Under the pieces are notes generated by a model. The model saw only the letters and a program-made list of their open reading frames with translations, did no database searches and had not been told where the DNA came from. 64,000 nt of DNA from Candidatus Flexicrinis affinis (GTDB lineage Bacteria > Chloroflexota > Anaerolineae > Aggregatilineales > Phototrophicaceae). Positions 17,472 through 24,954 of this stretch are shown one piece after another. Both the position numbers and the translations under genes were made by a program. Within the stretch, counting starts at the first letter, position 1. Every line of letters starts with the position of its first letter. The stretch is from contig JADJWE010000004.1 of NCBI GenBank assembly GCA_016716525.1, forward strand, positions 124,001 through 188,000, in the 5' to 3' direction.

Positions 17472-18860
17472 CTAGTCGGCCTTCGACTCGCCGTCGTCGC
17501 TGTCTTCGCCACCGTCGCTGCTGTCGCCATCATCGCTGTCGAGATCCCCGGCAGAGCTGTCATCGCCGGCGCTGCTGTCCTCCGCAGCTTCGGATTCGTC
17601 CTCGGCGTTGGCTTCCGCGGCGACCACAGGCTCGGCTTCGGCGCTGGCTTCCTCAGCCACCATCTCAGACGCGGGCGGCACATCTTCGGCCTCCAGTTCG
17701 GAGGCGGGCGGCGCTTCGACAACCTCGACCGCCGGCGGGACTTCGCCCGGCAGGCCAGCATCCGCGCCCCAACGCTGCGTGAAGCCCACGCGCCGCTTTT
17801 CCGGCTCGAGGTGGCTGATACGCAGGGTCAGGCGGTCGCCCTTCTGCACATAGCTGTGCGGTTCCTTCAGACTGCCGTCGCCCATCTCGCTCAGGTGCAG
17901 CAGCCCTTCGAGGCCGTTGTCGAGCGCGACGAACGCGCCGAAGTCGACCACGTTGGTGACCGTGCCTTCGACAAGCTGACCCTCGTGGTAACGCTCGGAT
18001 GCGTCCGACCACGGATCGGGCAGCAGGCGCTTGCGGCTCAGGGCGATACGGTTGGTCGAGCGGTCGAGCGACAGCACGAACACCTCGATCTCCTGACCGA
18101 CCTTCAGCACGTCGCGCGGATGATCGACGCGGTGCCACGCCAGCTCGCTGACATGGATCAGGCCGTCGGCGCCGCCGAGGTTGACGAACGCGCCAAAATC
18201 GCGCAGGCCGGTGACGGTGCCGGTAACGACATCGCCTTCCTTGAGTTCGGCCAACAGGCGGGCCTTCTGCTGCGCACGCCATTCCTTCTGCGCTTCGCGC
18301 TCGCTGAAGATCAGCCGGCGGCGGTCCTGCTCGACCTCGATGACCTTGACGGTCAGGTCCCTGCCATTCAGTTCGTTGACGGCTTCGCGCCGGTCGCCGG
18401 ACAGGCTGACGCTGGTCAGATGCGAGGACGGGATGAACCCTTCCAGACGCTTCCAACGCACTAGCACGCCGCCGCGGTTGCTGCCGATCACGCGGACCGT
18501 GTCGACCTCTTCGCGCTCCATCAACTGGCGCGCCTTCTCCCAGTCATACCGCTGAAGCCCCATGTTGATCGAGACGACCAGATTGCCGTCCTGATCCATC
18601 GGGTTCAGGATGTAGACCGGGACTTCTTCGCCGGACTTGAGCTGGGAACGAAACTCGGGATCGAGCCGTTCCAAGTCTTCCGACTTCACAATACCATCTT
18701 GCTTGGCGTTGAGATCGACAATGATCTCACGCTCGCGGACCTCGAGGATTATGGCGTTGCGGATCTCCCCACGGCGCAAGGCCAGCGGGGCGAACGTCGC
18801 CTCATCCTGCATGAGGCTCTCAAAGTCAAATCCGTTATCAATCATCTGCAGCACGCTCAA
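17472..18860 (-). CDS. rpsA: 30S ribosomal protein S1
   Basis: A 462-residue protein with four S1 RNA-binding repeats at about residues 30-105, 118-190, 205-275 and 292-365; the last two are the most typical (VTGTVTGLRDFGAFVNLGGADGLIHVSEL and VEGTVTNVVDFGAFVALDNGLEGLLHLSEM). Four repeats are common outside Proteobacteria, where S1 has six. The C-terminal 80 residues are a disordered acidic tail (Asp/Glu/Ser, GDSSDGGEDSDDGE). It helps mRNA bind to the 30S subunit. A leader of about 100 bases precedes the gene (promoter at 18969-18977), leaving room for the autogenous control known for S1. Confidence 0.9.
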   Translation of the reverse strand: MSVLQMIDNGFDFESLMQDEATFAPLALRRGEIRNAIILEVREREIIVDLNAKQDGIVKSEDLERLDPEFRSQLKSGEEVPVYILNPMDQDGNLVVSINMGLQRYDWEKARQLMEREEVDTVRVIGSNRGGVLVRWKRLEGFIPSSHLTSVSLSGDRREAVNELNGRDLTVKVIEVEQDRRRLIFSEREAQKEWRAQQKARLLAELKEGDVVTGTVTGLRDFGAFVNLGGADGLIHVSELAWHRVDHPRDVLKVGQEIEVFVLSLDRSTNRIALSRKRLLPDPWSDASERYHEGQLVEGTVTNVVDFGAFVALDNGLEGLLHLSEMGDGSLKEPHSYVQKGDRLTLRISHLEPEKRRVGFTQRWGADAGLPGEVPPAVEVVEAPPASELEAEDVPPASEMVAEEASAEAEPVVAAEANAEDESEAAEDSSAGDDSSAGDLDSDDGDSSDGGEDSDDGESKAD

Positions 18861-18968
18861 GCCCGGGGCAACAGGGTCGACGCTCCGTCCGGTTCTCCCC
18901 GGGCTGTTAGTGAACCGGCGGCGCGCAGAGTAGACGCAATGGTGTTTTGCCCACTTACCCTCGATAGC

Positions 18969-18977
18969 AGTATATCA
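18969..18977 (-). promoter_or_regulatory. Extended -10 promoter of rpsA
   Basis: On the minus strand TGATATACT gives an extended -10 (TGnTATACT). No good -35 is found at the usual distance, as is common for extended -10 promoters. Transcription would begin near 18962, about 100 bases before the rpsA start. Confidence 0.45.
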
Positions 18978-19415
18978 GAAAAGAATCGGGGGATTTGCCC
19001 GCACTCTGAGAACATTAATTCGAGATTGAGATAGTTCACACGTTGAGGCGGGATGTAAGGCAATTCGTTATGCAGGCGGTGGTACCCGCGGCGCAGAAAA
19101 CGATTGAAGCCTAGCGAATTGAACCTCACCCCAGACCCCTCTCCCGAAGAGAGGGGCTTTCACAGATGGCGGGTCTTGTGCGTAGGGACATGTGCCGTGT
19201 CCGGGAGAGAAAAGGCCGGCACAGAGACCACAGAGACGTGCCGTAAGGGCGGCCCGGCGGGCCGCCCGGGCCGCGCCGGAGGCTCAAGCCCCGGCTAATG
19301 AACAGACCCGCCGAAGCGGGTAGGCGGACCGACGCGTCTAGCCCGGGATTTCAACCTTGGGGGCGACCCCCTCGGTGTGCTCTCTCTTGCTCCGTGGCCT
19401 CTGTGCCCGCTTTTC
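18978..19415. repeat. Repeat-filled intergenic region
   Basis: No gene. In order: a CCTCACCCC-family element with hairpin CCCCTCTC-CCGAA-GAGAGGGG (19136-19156); a decayed GGACA...TGTCC element near 19187-19203; GGCACAGAGACCACAGAG from about 19218; a perfect hairpin GGGCGGCCC-GGC-GGGCCGCCC (19247-19267); GACCCGCC-GAAG-CGGGT near 19304; and CTCCGTGGCCTCTGTGCC near 19390, which is an imperfect inverted copy of the CACAGAG block. The inverted CACAGAG blocks frame about 190 bases and give it the look of a small non-autonomous element. Confidence 0.65.
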
Positions 19416-20546
19416 CTACCCACCCGGCGCGGGGACCCACCCCGGCAGGTACGCGTTCGGCGCGACCTCGTACAGCGCGCCGGTCGCCATCTCGTAGACC
19501 CAGATGCCGGGCAAGCTGCCGCCGTATTCGAAGCGCTGTACCAGCAGCATCAACCCGTCCGGGCTGAACGCCAGCGCCCCATGATTGAACGCGTCGTCCA
19601 CGATCAACGGCGTCAGCGCTTCCGATTCAAGGTCGTACAGATAAACCTGCTGCCCGCGCGTGCCGCGCTCGTCGTCGGCGTATTGACGCAGCACGGCCAC
19701 GCGCCGCCCGTCCGGGTGCCACGCCGCCGAGACGCCGTCGTTGGTCTGCCCGTCGGGGAACAGGTCGCGCAAGTTGTTGTCCACCAGCTCGGCGACGATC
19801 AACTGCGAGCGCACGGTGACCTCGCCGCCCATCACCAACGTCGACGTGATCAACGTTTCGCCATCGGGCGAGAGCGCGCCGGTCATGCCGTTGTCGGCCG
19901 GCACGAACTTGATCCGGTCGGCTTCCTCGGCCGGGTTGAAGTCGAACACCAGCACACCGCCCGCGGTCGACTCGTAGAACGCGAGCCGCCGTCCGTTTGC
20001 GCTCCAGATCGGCTGGCTGCCGGTCGTCTGGTTGTCGTTGAACAGCGGATAGTCGCGCGGCTGACCCGTGTTCAGGCCATCGACGATGAAAATCTTCGGC
20101 GCGCCTGAGCCGGTGCCGAAGTTTGGATCGTATGTCCGGCGCATATAGGCGATTGCAGAGCTGTCCGGCTTCCACGCCGGCGTCGTGCAGTCGGCGTTGA
20201 GCGCCACGCAGTCGACCAGCGTGCGGGTCGTGCCGTCGTACAGGTCGACCAGCACCAGGTTGACGCGGCCGGTCGTCACGTCACGCTCGGCATACGCGAT
20301 CCGCCGGCCGTCGGGCGAGGCGGCGTAGTCGAACACCCCGCCGGCGCTGCGGGTGATCTGGGCCGCGCTGTCCGGGTCGCCGGGCACGACCGTCCACACG
20401 TTTTGCGGGCCGCTGTTCGCCGGCGCCAGATACGCGACGCGCAGCGGTTGATCGGGCGGGCGCAGCAGCAGCACCGACAGCGCAATCAGCGCGACGATGA
20501 TCAGCGCGGCAATCAGGATCGTGAGGTCAAAGCGCGAGAGGCGCAT
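19416..20546 (-). CDS. Membrane-anchored TolB-like beta-propeller (PD40) protein
   Basis: A 376-residue protein with one N-terminal membrane helix (about residues 8-32) and an exported propeller. PD40/WD40-like blades appear as repeated SPDGR or HPDGR turns: YAASPDGRRIAYAERD, TPAWKPDSSAIAYMRR, PIWSANGRRLAFYES, GALSPDGETLITS, AAWHPDGRRVAVLRQ, LAFSPDGLMLLVQR, giving about six blades. It probably binds a partner rather than catalysing. It starts 10 bases after the TIGR03943 gene, so permease, TIGR03943 protein and propeller form one operon. The start MRLSRFDL was chosen because upstream in-frame sequence is Arg/Thr/Ser-rich and overlaps that gene. Confidence 0.75.
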   Translation of the reverse strand: MRLSRFDLTILIAALIIVALIALSVLLLRPPDQPLRVAYLAPANSGPQNVWTVVPGDPDSAAQITRSAGGVFDYAASPDGRRIAYAERDVTTGRVNLVLVDLYDGTTRTLVDCVALNADCTTPAWKPDSSAIAYMRRTYDPNFGTGSGAPKIFIVDGLNTGQPRDYPLFNDNQTTGSQPIWSANGRRLAFYESTAGGVLVFDFNPAEEADRIKFVPADNGMTGALSPDGETLITSTLVMGGEVTVRSQLIVAELVDNNLRDLFPDGQTNDGVSAAWHPDGRRVAVLRQYADDERGTRGQQVYLYDLESEALTPLIVDDAFNHGALAFSPDGLMLLVQRFEYGGSLPGIWVYEMATGALYEVAPNAYLPGWVPAPGG

Positions 20547-20556
20547 CGGATGTCGC

Positions 20557-21315
20557 TTACGGGTACAGGTACGGGTGTTCCGGCTCTTCGACGGGCGTGA
20601 GCTGCGCGGCCTGCAGCACCGGCACCTGCTGGCCGAGGAATTCGCCTGCTTGGAATTCGCCGGAGACCTCGACCCATGCGCCGGCCTCGGGCGCGTCGGC
20701 GCCCGCGTAGTACGCTGGCAGGCCCAACGCCGAGGCGTCCGCAACACAGCAGCTCAACGTGAAGCGCGCGACCATGAAGGTGTTCTCGGGATAGCCCGGC
20801 TCGGTATAGACGAAGCCGAGCACGTTGGCCTGCTGCCCGTTAAACGCCGAGGGCGACTGCTCGGTGACGAACGCGCGCGACCAGTCGAGGATGTCGCGGT
20901 CGAGCGGCGCCTTGCTGACCAGCGCGACCTCGGCGGCGCTGTAACTGGCCGCGCCGACGCGGATCGACCCGTTGATGGCCTCGGCCCCCAGCGGGCGCGA
21001 CGGGATCAGCGTCCCCAGCACCAGCGGCACCGCCAGCATCAGCATCATCGACAGGCTCGTGCGCGAATGGCTGAACGCGCCGCTGCGGACTCCGCCGCGC
21101 AGTTCGGCCAGCGCCGCCGCTCCGCCGACCGCGAACAGCACCACCGCCACGTAGCTCAGCCACGCGAAGCGCGCGTTGATGTAGTTGGTCAGGTTGCCGC
21201 TGAGGATGTTGTAGGCGAAATACGCCGCCAGCCCGAACAACAGCGCGGCCTTGATCGCGACAGCGCCGCGGTTTGGGGCGGGCGTGGAGGTCGAAATAAG
21301 GAGGTTCGTCTGCAT
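20557..21315 (-). CDS. TIGR03943/DUF1980 permease-associated membrane protein
   Basis: A 252-residue protein with three hydrophobic segments (about residues 20-40, 50-70 and 88-105) and an outer C-terminal domain. The domain contains VLGFVYTEPGYPENTFMVARF and SCCVADASALGLP, matching the conserved YcgQ/TIGR03943 pattern with its Cys pair, and ends in a Trp-V-x-V-x-G-F strand (WVEVSGEFQ). In this family the gene is almost always next to a DUF318/ArsP-type permease, as here (6 bases apart). The Cys pair may bind a metal. Transport substrate is unproven; in some bacteria related pairs are linked to metal homeostasis. Confidence 0.82.
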   Translation of the reverse strand: MQTNLLISTSTPAPNRGAVAIKAALLFGLAAYFAYNILSGNLTNYINARFAWLSYVAVVLFAVGGAAALAELRGGVRSGAFSHSRTSLSMMLMLAVPLVLGTLIPSRPLGAEAINGSIRVGAASYSAAEVALVSKAPLDRDILDWSRAFVTEQSPSAFNGQQANVLGFVYTEPGYPENTFMVARFTLSCCVADASALGLPAYYAGADAPEAGAWVEVSGEFQAGEFLGQQVPVLQAAQLTPVEEPEHPYLYP

Positions 21316-21321
21316 CGGGGC

Positions 21322-22332
21322 TTACCTCATCAACAGATTCATCCAGACGCCGATCAGCAGCGTCAGCAGGAACGGGATCAGGATCAAATAGGCGACGGTG
21401 CGGCGCCGGAACACGCCGAGGAACATCAGCGTGCTCTTGATGTCGACCATCGGGCCGAAGGTCAGGAACGCGGCGATCGAACCGGTGGTGAACGTCCCTG
21501 TGAACGCCAGCGCGATAAACGCATCGACCGTGCTGCACACCGACAGCACAAACGCGATCAACTGCATGACGATCACCGAGATGACCGGCCCGCTGCCGAT
21601 ACCGATCAACTGCTCCTGCCCGACGAACATCTGCATCAGCGCGGCCAGCAGCGAGCCGATCACCAGATAGCGGCCCATGTCGAACGTCTCGTCCACGCTG
21701 AACTGCGCGGCGCGGATCAGGCCGGGGACGAGGCGCGGGCGGTCGACCACCTTCGGCCCACTGCCGCCGGTGACCGGCGCGAGCGAAGCGGGCAGCAAGA
21801 CTTCTTCGGGCCGGGCTGTTAGGGCGAAAACCAACCCGACCGCGATCGCCACGACGGCCGTGATCGCAAAGCGGGCGATCAACAGCGGGCCGGGTCCGAA
21901 CGCGATATACGTGCTGACGAGCACGATCGGGTTCATCACCGGCGCGGCCAGCAGGAACGCGATGCCAACCGACATCGGCAGCCCTTTGGTGAACAGCCGC
22001 CGCGTGACCGGCACGACGCCGCACTCGCACACCGGGAACGCGAAGCCCATAAACGCCCCGACGAACGGCGCGGCAAAGCGGTTGCGCGGCAGCCAACGCA
22101 CGATGTCCTCGCGGCTGACGAACACTTCCAGCAGGCCGGAGACGGCCGTGCCGAGCAGCAGGAACGGGGCGGCTTCGATAAAGATGCCGAGGAAGCGGGT
22201 GGCGAACACACCGAACGTCACGGCCGGGTCGCCGCGCGTGAGCAGCAGCGCTGCGATCGCGATCAGGAAGGTCGCCGTAAACGCGGGGCCGAGCCAACGG
22301 CGAGCGGGCGGAGTTGCAGCAGACGACGTCAT
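21322..22332 (-). CDS. ArsP/DUF318-family permease
   Basis: A 336-residue integral membrane protein with about eight to nine membrane segments in two halves. The signature FPVCECGVVPVTRRLFTKGLP after the third segment is the conserved Cys-x-Cys loop of the DUF318/ArsP_1 permeases, some of which export organic arsenicals. The second half repeats the motif as VCSTVDAFIALAFTGTF. Conserved acidic and Cys residues suggest a soft metal or metalloid substrate, but that is not proven. It is first in the operon; AGAAGG precedes the ATG and a TATAGT -10-like box lies about 35 bases upstream. Confidence 0.82.
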   Translation of the reverse strand: MTSSAATPPARRWLGPAFTATFLIAIAALLLTRGDPAVTFGVFATRFLGIFIEAAPFLLLGTAVSGLLEVFVSREDIVRWLPRNRFAAPFVGAFMGFAFPVCECGVVPVTRRLFTKGLPMSVGIAFLLAAPVMNPIVLVSTYIAFGPGPLLIARFAITAVVAIAVGLVFALTARPEEVLLPASLAPVTGGSGPKVVDRPRLVPGLIRAAQFSVDETFDMGRYLVIGSLLAALMQMFVGQEQLIGIGSGPVISVIVMQLIAFVLSVCSTVDAFIALAFTGTFTTGSIAAFLTFGPMVDIKSTLMFLGVFRRRTVAYLILIPFLLTLLIGVWMNLLMR

Positions 22333-22693
22333 GTCATGCCTTCTCTATCCGTCATCCCGCGGACTATAGCACGGCGGTATCCGGCGCTCCAGTGCCGCTT
22401 GCCCGACGGCGGGCATGGACTTGCACAACAGAGCTTTTAACCACAAAGGGCACAGAGTACACAGAGAAGCAGGAGCACGCAGAGGGGATATCGGGGCGAT
22501 CCGCCGGGTCGCCCGCGGCACAACGTCACGCGATGGTAGGGACACGGCACCGCCGTGTCCGGGAACGAAAGACGGGCACAGAGAGACGAACCTCACCCCA
22601 ACCCCGGGGGGGGGGGCGGGGGGGGGGGGCCTCAAGAGAAGGAGCGGGGGGGAGGGCGGGGCCGGGGGTGAGGGTCAGTACGAGAGGCCGCTG
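22333..22693. repeat. Repeat-filled gap with long poly-G tract
   Basis: No gene. It contains a CACAGAG block (about 22440-22485), a near-perfect hairpin GGGCGATCC-GCC-GGGTCGCCC (22494-22514), a perfect hairpin GGACACGGC-ACC-GCCGTGTCC (22540-22560), a second short CACAGAGAGAC, and a CCTCACCCC-family element starting at about 22590 whose middle is 11 G, one C and 12 G (22606-22629), ending in GGCCGGGGGTGAGGGT. The poly-G part looks like a collapsed or poorly read copy. Confidence 0.7.
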
Positions 22694-23047
22694 TCATGCC
22701 TCCTCGCCGCCCTGATACGACGACTGCACGAACCGCAGGCCAGCGAGAATCTGCTCGACCCGCGCCACCGACACCGTACCGATGAATGCACCCAAATCCG
22801 CTTTGCGCAGCGTCGTGACCTTGGCGACCTCGACCACACTTTGCCGCGGCAGGTCCGCCTCGCCGGCCTCCAGCAGTACGTTCCCCGGCAGCGATACGCG
22901 CTGCAGGTTGGTGGTCAGCGCGACGGCTATAACTGTCTCAATTCGGCTGTGGTTGAACACGTCGTCCTGTACGATGACGTACGGATGCGGCACGCTGCCC
23001 GCGTCATTCAACTGCACCCAGTACACGTCGCCTCGATGAATCGGCAT
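22694..23047 (-). CDS. MazF/PemK-type mRNA interferase toxin
   Basis: A 117-residue protein with the MazF fold: IHRGDVYWVQLN at the N terminus (RGDIwwv motif), HPYVIVQDDVFN (the s-h-P-vlVlq strand), VIAVALTTN, LPGNVLLEAGEADLPRQSVVEVAKVTTL (where the conserved S-x-v is found) and a C-terminal helix. It would cut mRNA at short motifs and halt translation. No classical MazE-like antitoxin is adjacent on the same strand: downstream is repeat sequence, upstream is a divergent DUF433-DUF5615 pair. Either the antitoxin is elsewhere or the neighbour serves. Confidence 0.85.
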   Translation of the reverse strand: MPIHRGDVYWVQLNDAGSVPHPYVIVQDDVFNHSRIETVIAVALTTNLQRVSLPGNVLLEAGEADLPRQSVVEVAKVTTLRKADLGAFIGTVSVARVEQILAGLRFVQSSYQGGEEA

Positions 23048-23123
23048 GGTCGCTGCTCTGTGCCTTAGCGTCTATCCCACCGGAAGAATGGTATACAATC
23101 GTGCTGGTATCATCGTGCTCAAC

Positions 23124-23134
23124 ACTGAATCAGT
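23124..23134. promoter_or_regulatory. Short palindrome between divergent toxin-type genes
   Basis: ACTGA-A-TCAGT is an exact 11-base palindrome in the 107-base gap between the divergent mazF-like and DUF433 genes, next to a TATACAAT sequence at 23092-23099. An operator for the DUF433 protein is possible but unproven. Confidence 0.3.
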
Positions 23135-23154
23135 CGTGTAGAAATGGACTCGCC

Positions 23155-23496
23155 GTGACCGACGCCCCGATCACCGAAGCCATCCCGATCTATACCGATG
23201 ACGACGGTCGAATGCGTGTAAGCGGCACGCGCGTACTGCTCGACCTCATCGTACACGCCTATCATCAGGGTGAGACCCCCGAACACATTGTCCAGATGTA
23301 CACCACGCTGTCGCTTGATCAGGTGTACTTGGCGATCGGCTATTACCTGCGCCACCGCGAGGCCGTCGACGAGTACATTAAGCGCATGGAAACGGAAGCC
23401 GAACAGCTCCGGCAGGAGTGGGAAGCACAGCATCCGCCCCTCACGCGGGCCGAGCTCGAAGCACGCCTCCACGCGAAGCGCGCGAATGCGGAATGA
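23155..23496 (+). CDS. DUF433-family antitoxin-like protein
   Basis: A 113-residue protein read from GTG 23155. The core has the DUF433 pattern: RVSGTRVLLDLIVHAYHQGETPEHIVQMYTTLSLDQVYLAIGYYLRHREAVDEYI, a small winged-helix-like DNA-binding fold. The C terminus is a charged helix (KRMETEAEQLRQEWEAQH). DUF433 proteins are typically encoded directly before DUF5615 PIN-like proteins, as here, and are regarded as the antitoxin or regulator. The stop overlaps the next start (ATGA). In-frame upstream sequence is possible but Cys/Ser-rich and less protein-like, so GTG 23155 is preferred. Confidence 0.8.
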   Translation: MTDAPITEAIPIYTDDDGRMRVSGTRVLLDLIVHAYHQGETPEHIVQMYTTLSLDQVYLAIGYYLRHREAVDEYIKRMETEAEQLRQEWEAQHPPLTRAELEARLHAKRANAE

Positions 23497-23843
23497 AGTT
23501 CCTCGCTGACGAGAACTTCAACAACGATATTCTACGCGGCGTCTGGCGGCGGATCCCAAGTGCCGTTTTCATCCGTGTCCAAGACACTGAGATTGCGGGC
23601 GCCAATGATGATGGTGTGTTGGAATACGCCGCCGAGCGCGGATATATTGTCCTCACGCATGACGTAAACACGATGCGTGGACATTTCTACCGACGAATGC
23701 GGTCCGGCGAACCCCTGCCGGGGCTGTTTCTCGTCCACAAACATACGCCTGTGGCGAAGGTAATCGATGCGCTTGAACTCATACTCTCCGCCAGCGATGC
23801 GGCGGAGTGGCTAGGCGTTGCGACCTACGTGCCGTTTGACTGA
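23493..23843 (+). CDS. DUF5615 PIN-like toxin-type nuclease
   Basis: A 116-residue protein starting MKFLADENFNNDILRGV, the hallmark acidic N terminus of DUF5615 (Mut7-C/PIN-like), where Asp and Glu line a metal site. Further acidic residues fall in VQDTEIAGANDDGVLEYA and the conserved VLTHDVNTM. The family is predicted to be an RNase partner of DUF433. The start codon overlaps the DUF433 stop, so the two are translationally coupled. Confidence 0.83.
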   Translation: MKFLADENFNNDILRGVWRRIPSAVFIRVQDTEIAGANDDGVLEYAAERGYIVLTHDVNTMRGHFYRRMRSGEPLPGLFLVHKHTPVAKVIDALELILSASDAAEWLGVATYVPFD

Positions 23844-23850
23844 CAACGCA

Positions 23851-23886
23851 AAAAAACGGTCAGGGCGAGCCATTGACTCGCCCTGA
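23851..23886 (-). terminator. Intrinsic terminator downstream of the DUF1385 gene
   Basis: A perfect 10-bp stem (TCAGGGCGAG at 23860-23869 with its complement at 23877-23886, loop of 7). On the minus strand it is followed by CCG and seven T. It lies between the convergent DUF5615 and DUF1385 genes and is a strong terminator for the minus strand; the plus strand side lacks a T run. Confidence 0.88.
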
Positions 23887-23937
23887 AAACTCCTCTTCGT
23901 GCTCAGTGCCGGCTAATGCGGTACTCGGCGCTTCACC

Positions 23938-24906
23938 CTAGTCCCCAGCGACAGGCTCGGGCTTGGGTTCCTTGGTCCAGATCGGCAGATGAGCGACTTC
24001 GCTCTCGTCCAATTCACCTTCGCTGACGAGCACGTGCTTGAAGGCTGCAATGGCGACTTCCAGCATGTCCAGCGACGGCTGACGGGTGGTCAGATGCTGC
24101 AGCGCGAGGTTCGGCTTGACGATCACGCGCACCCACGGACGGTGCAGATTGCGTGCCGTCCAGCGCAGCACCTCGTAGGCGATGCCGGCGATTACCGGGA
24201 TCAGCAGCACGCGCGAGAGGATCAGCAGCAGGAACGGCGGGCGTCCCAACACGCTGAACACCAGCACGCTGACGAACACGACCAGCAGCAGGAACGCCGT
24301 GCCGCAGCGCGGATGCTCGATCGGGTAGGTCTGCACGACCTCGGGCGTCAGCTCGGCGCCGGCCTCGTAGGCGTTGATCGTCTTGTGCTCGGCGCCGTGA
24401 TAGCTGAAGACGCGCTTCATGTCCGGCAGCAGGCCGACGATGCTGATATACCCGACGAGGATCACAAGCTGGATCACGCCCTCGATCAGGTTGACGAGGA
24501 ACGGCGCTTCTTCGAGACCGAGCACATGGCTGATGCCGGTGGCGGCGGTCGTCGGCAGCAGGAAGAATAGCCCGACGGCAAACAGCATCGAAAACGCGAC
24601 CGTGCCCCAGCCGAGCGGGCCGTTGAAGTTGACCTCTTCCTCGCCCAGCGCCACATCGGCCGACCACATCAGGGCGCGCACGCCGAGGCCGAGCGCATCC
24701 CACAGCCCGACCACCCCGCGCACAAACGGCGTCTTGGTGATCTTGCTCCGGTACAATGCCGCCGGGATCGACGCGCGGTGCACGGCGATCTTGCCTTTCG
24801 GGTCGCGCACAGCCACGGCGAAAATATGCTGGCCGCGCATCATCACGCCTTCCAGCACGGCCTGACCGCCGTAGCTGAATTTCATCTCTCGTTTGACTTC
24901 GTTCAT
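23938..24906 (-). CDS. DUF1385 (YqhQ-like) membrane protein
   Basis: A 322-residue protein with the DUF1385 opening YGGQAVLEGVMMRGQHIFAVAVR, then membrane segments around residues 95-120, 135-160 and 205-260, and the conserved YHGAEHKTINAYE and HPRCGTAFLL blocks. His-rich motifs in these blocks suggest a metal site. The family is widespread in Gram-positive bacteria and Chloroflexota with no settled function. The tail ends with a charged acidic stretch. AAGG lies 8 bases before the chosen ATG. Confidence 0.85.
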   Translation of the reverse strand: MNEVKREMKFSYGGQAVLEGVMMRGQHIFAVAVRDPKGKIAVHRASIPAALYRSKITKTPFVRGVVGLWDALGLGVRALMWSADVALGEEEVNFNGPLGWGTVAFSMLFAVGLFFLLPTTAATGISHVLGLEEAPFLVNLIEGVIQLVILVGYISIVGLLPDMKRVFSYHGAEHKTINAYEAGAELTPEVVQTYPIEHPRCGTAFLLLVVFVSVLVFSVLGRPPFLLLILSRVLLIPVIAGIAYEVLRWTARNLHRPWVRVIVKPNLALQHLTTRQPSLDMLEVAIAAFKHVLVSEGELDESEVAHLPIWTKEPKPEPVAGD

Positions 24907-24954
24907 GGAACTGCCTTCGTCGATGGGCTGAACGATCTACGTGCTGGCGCGGGT

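Noticed and set aside
22415..23068. Plus-strand open frame across the poly-G region and the mazF-like gene
   Set aside because: It is antisense to a clear MazF-type protein and its first third is encoded by palindromes and G runs.
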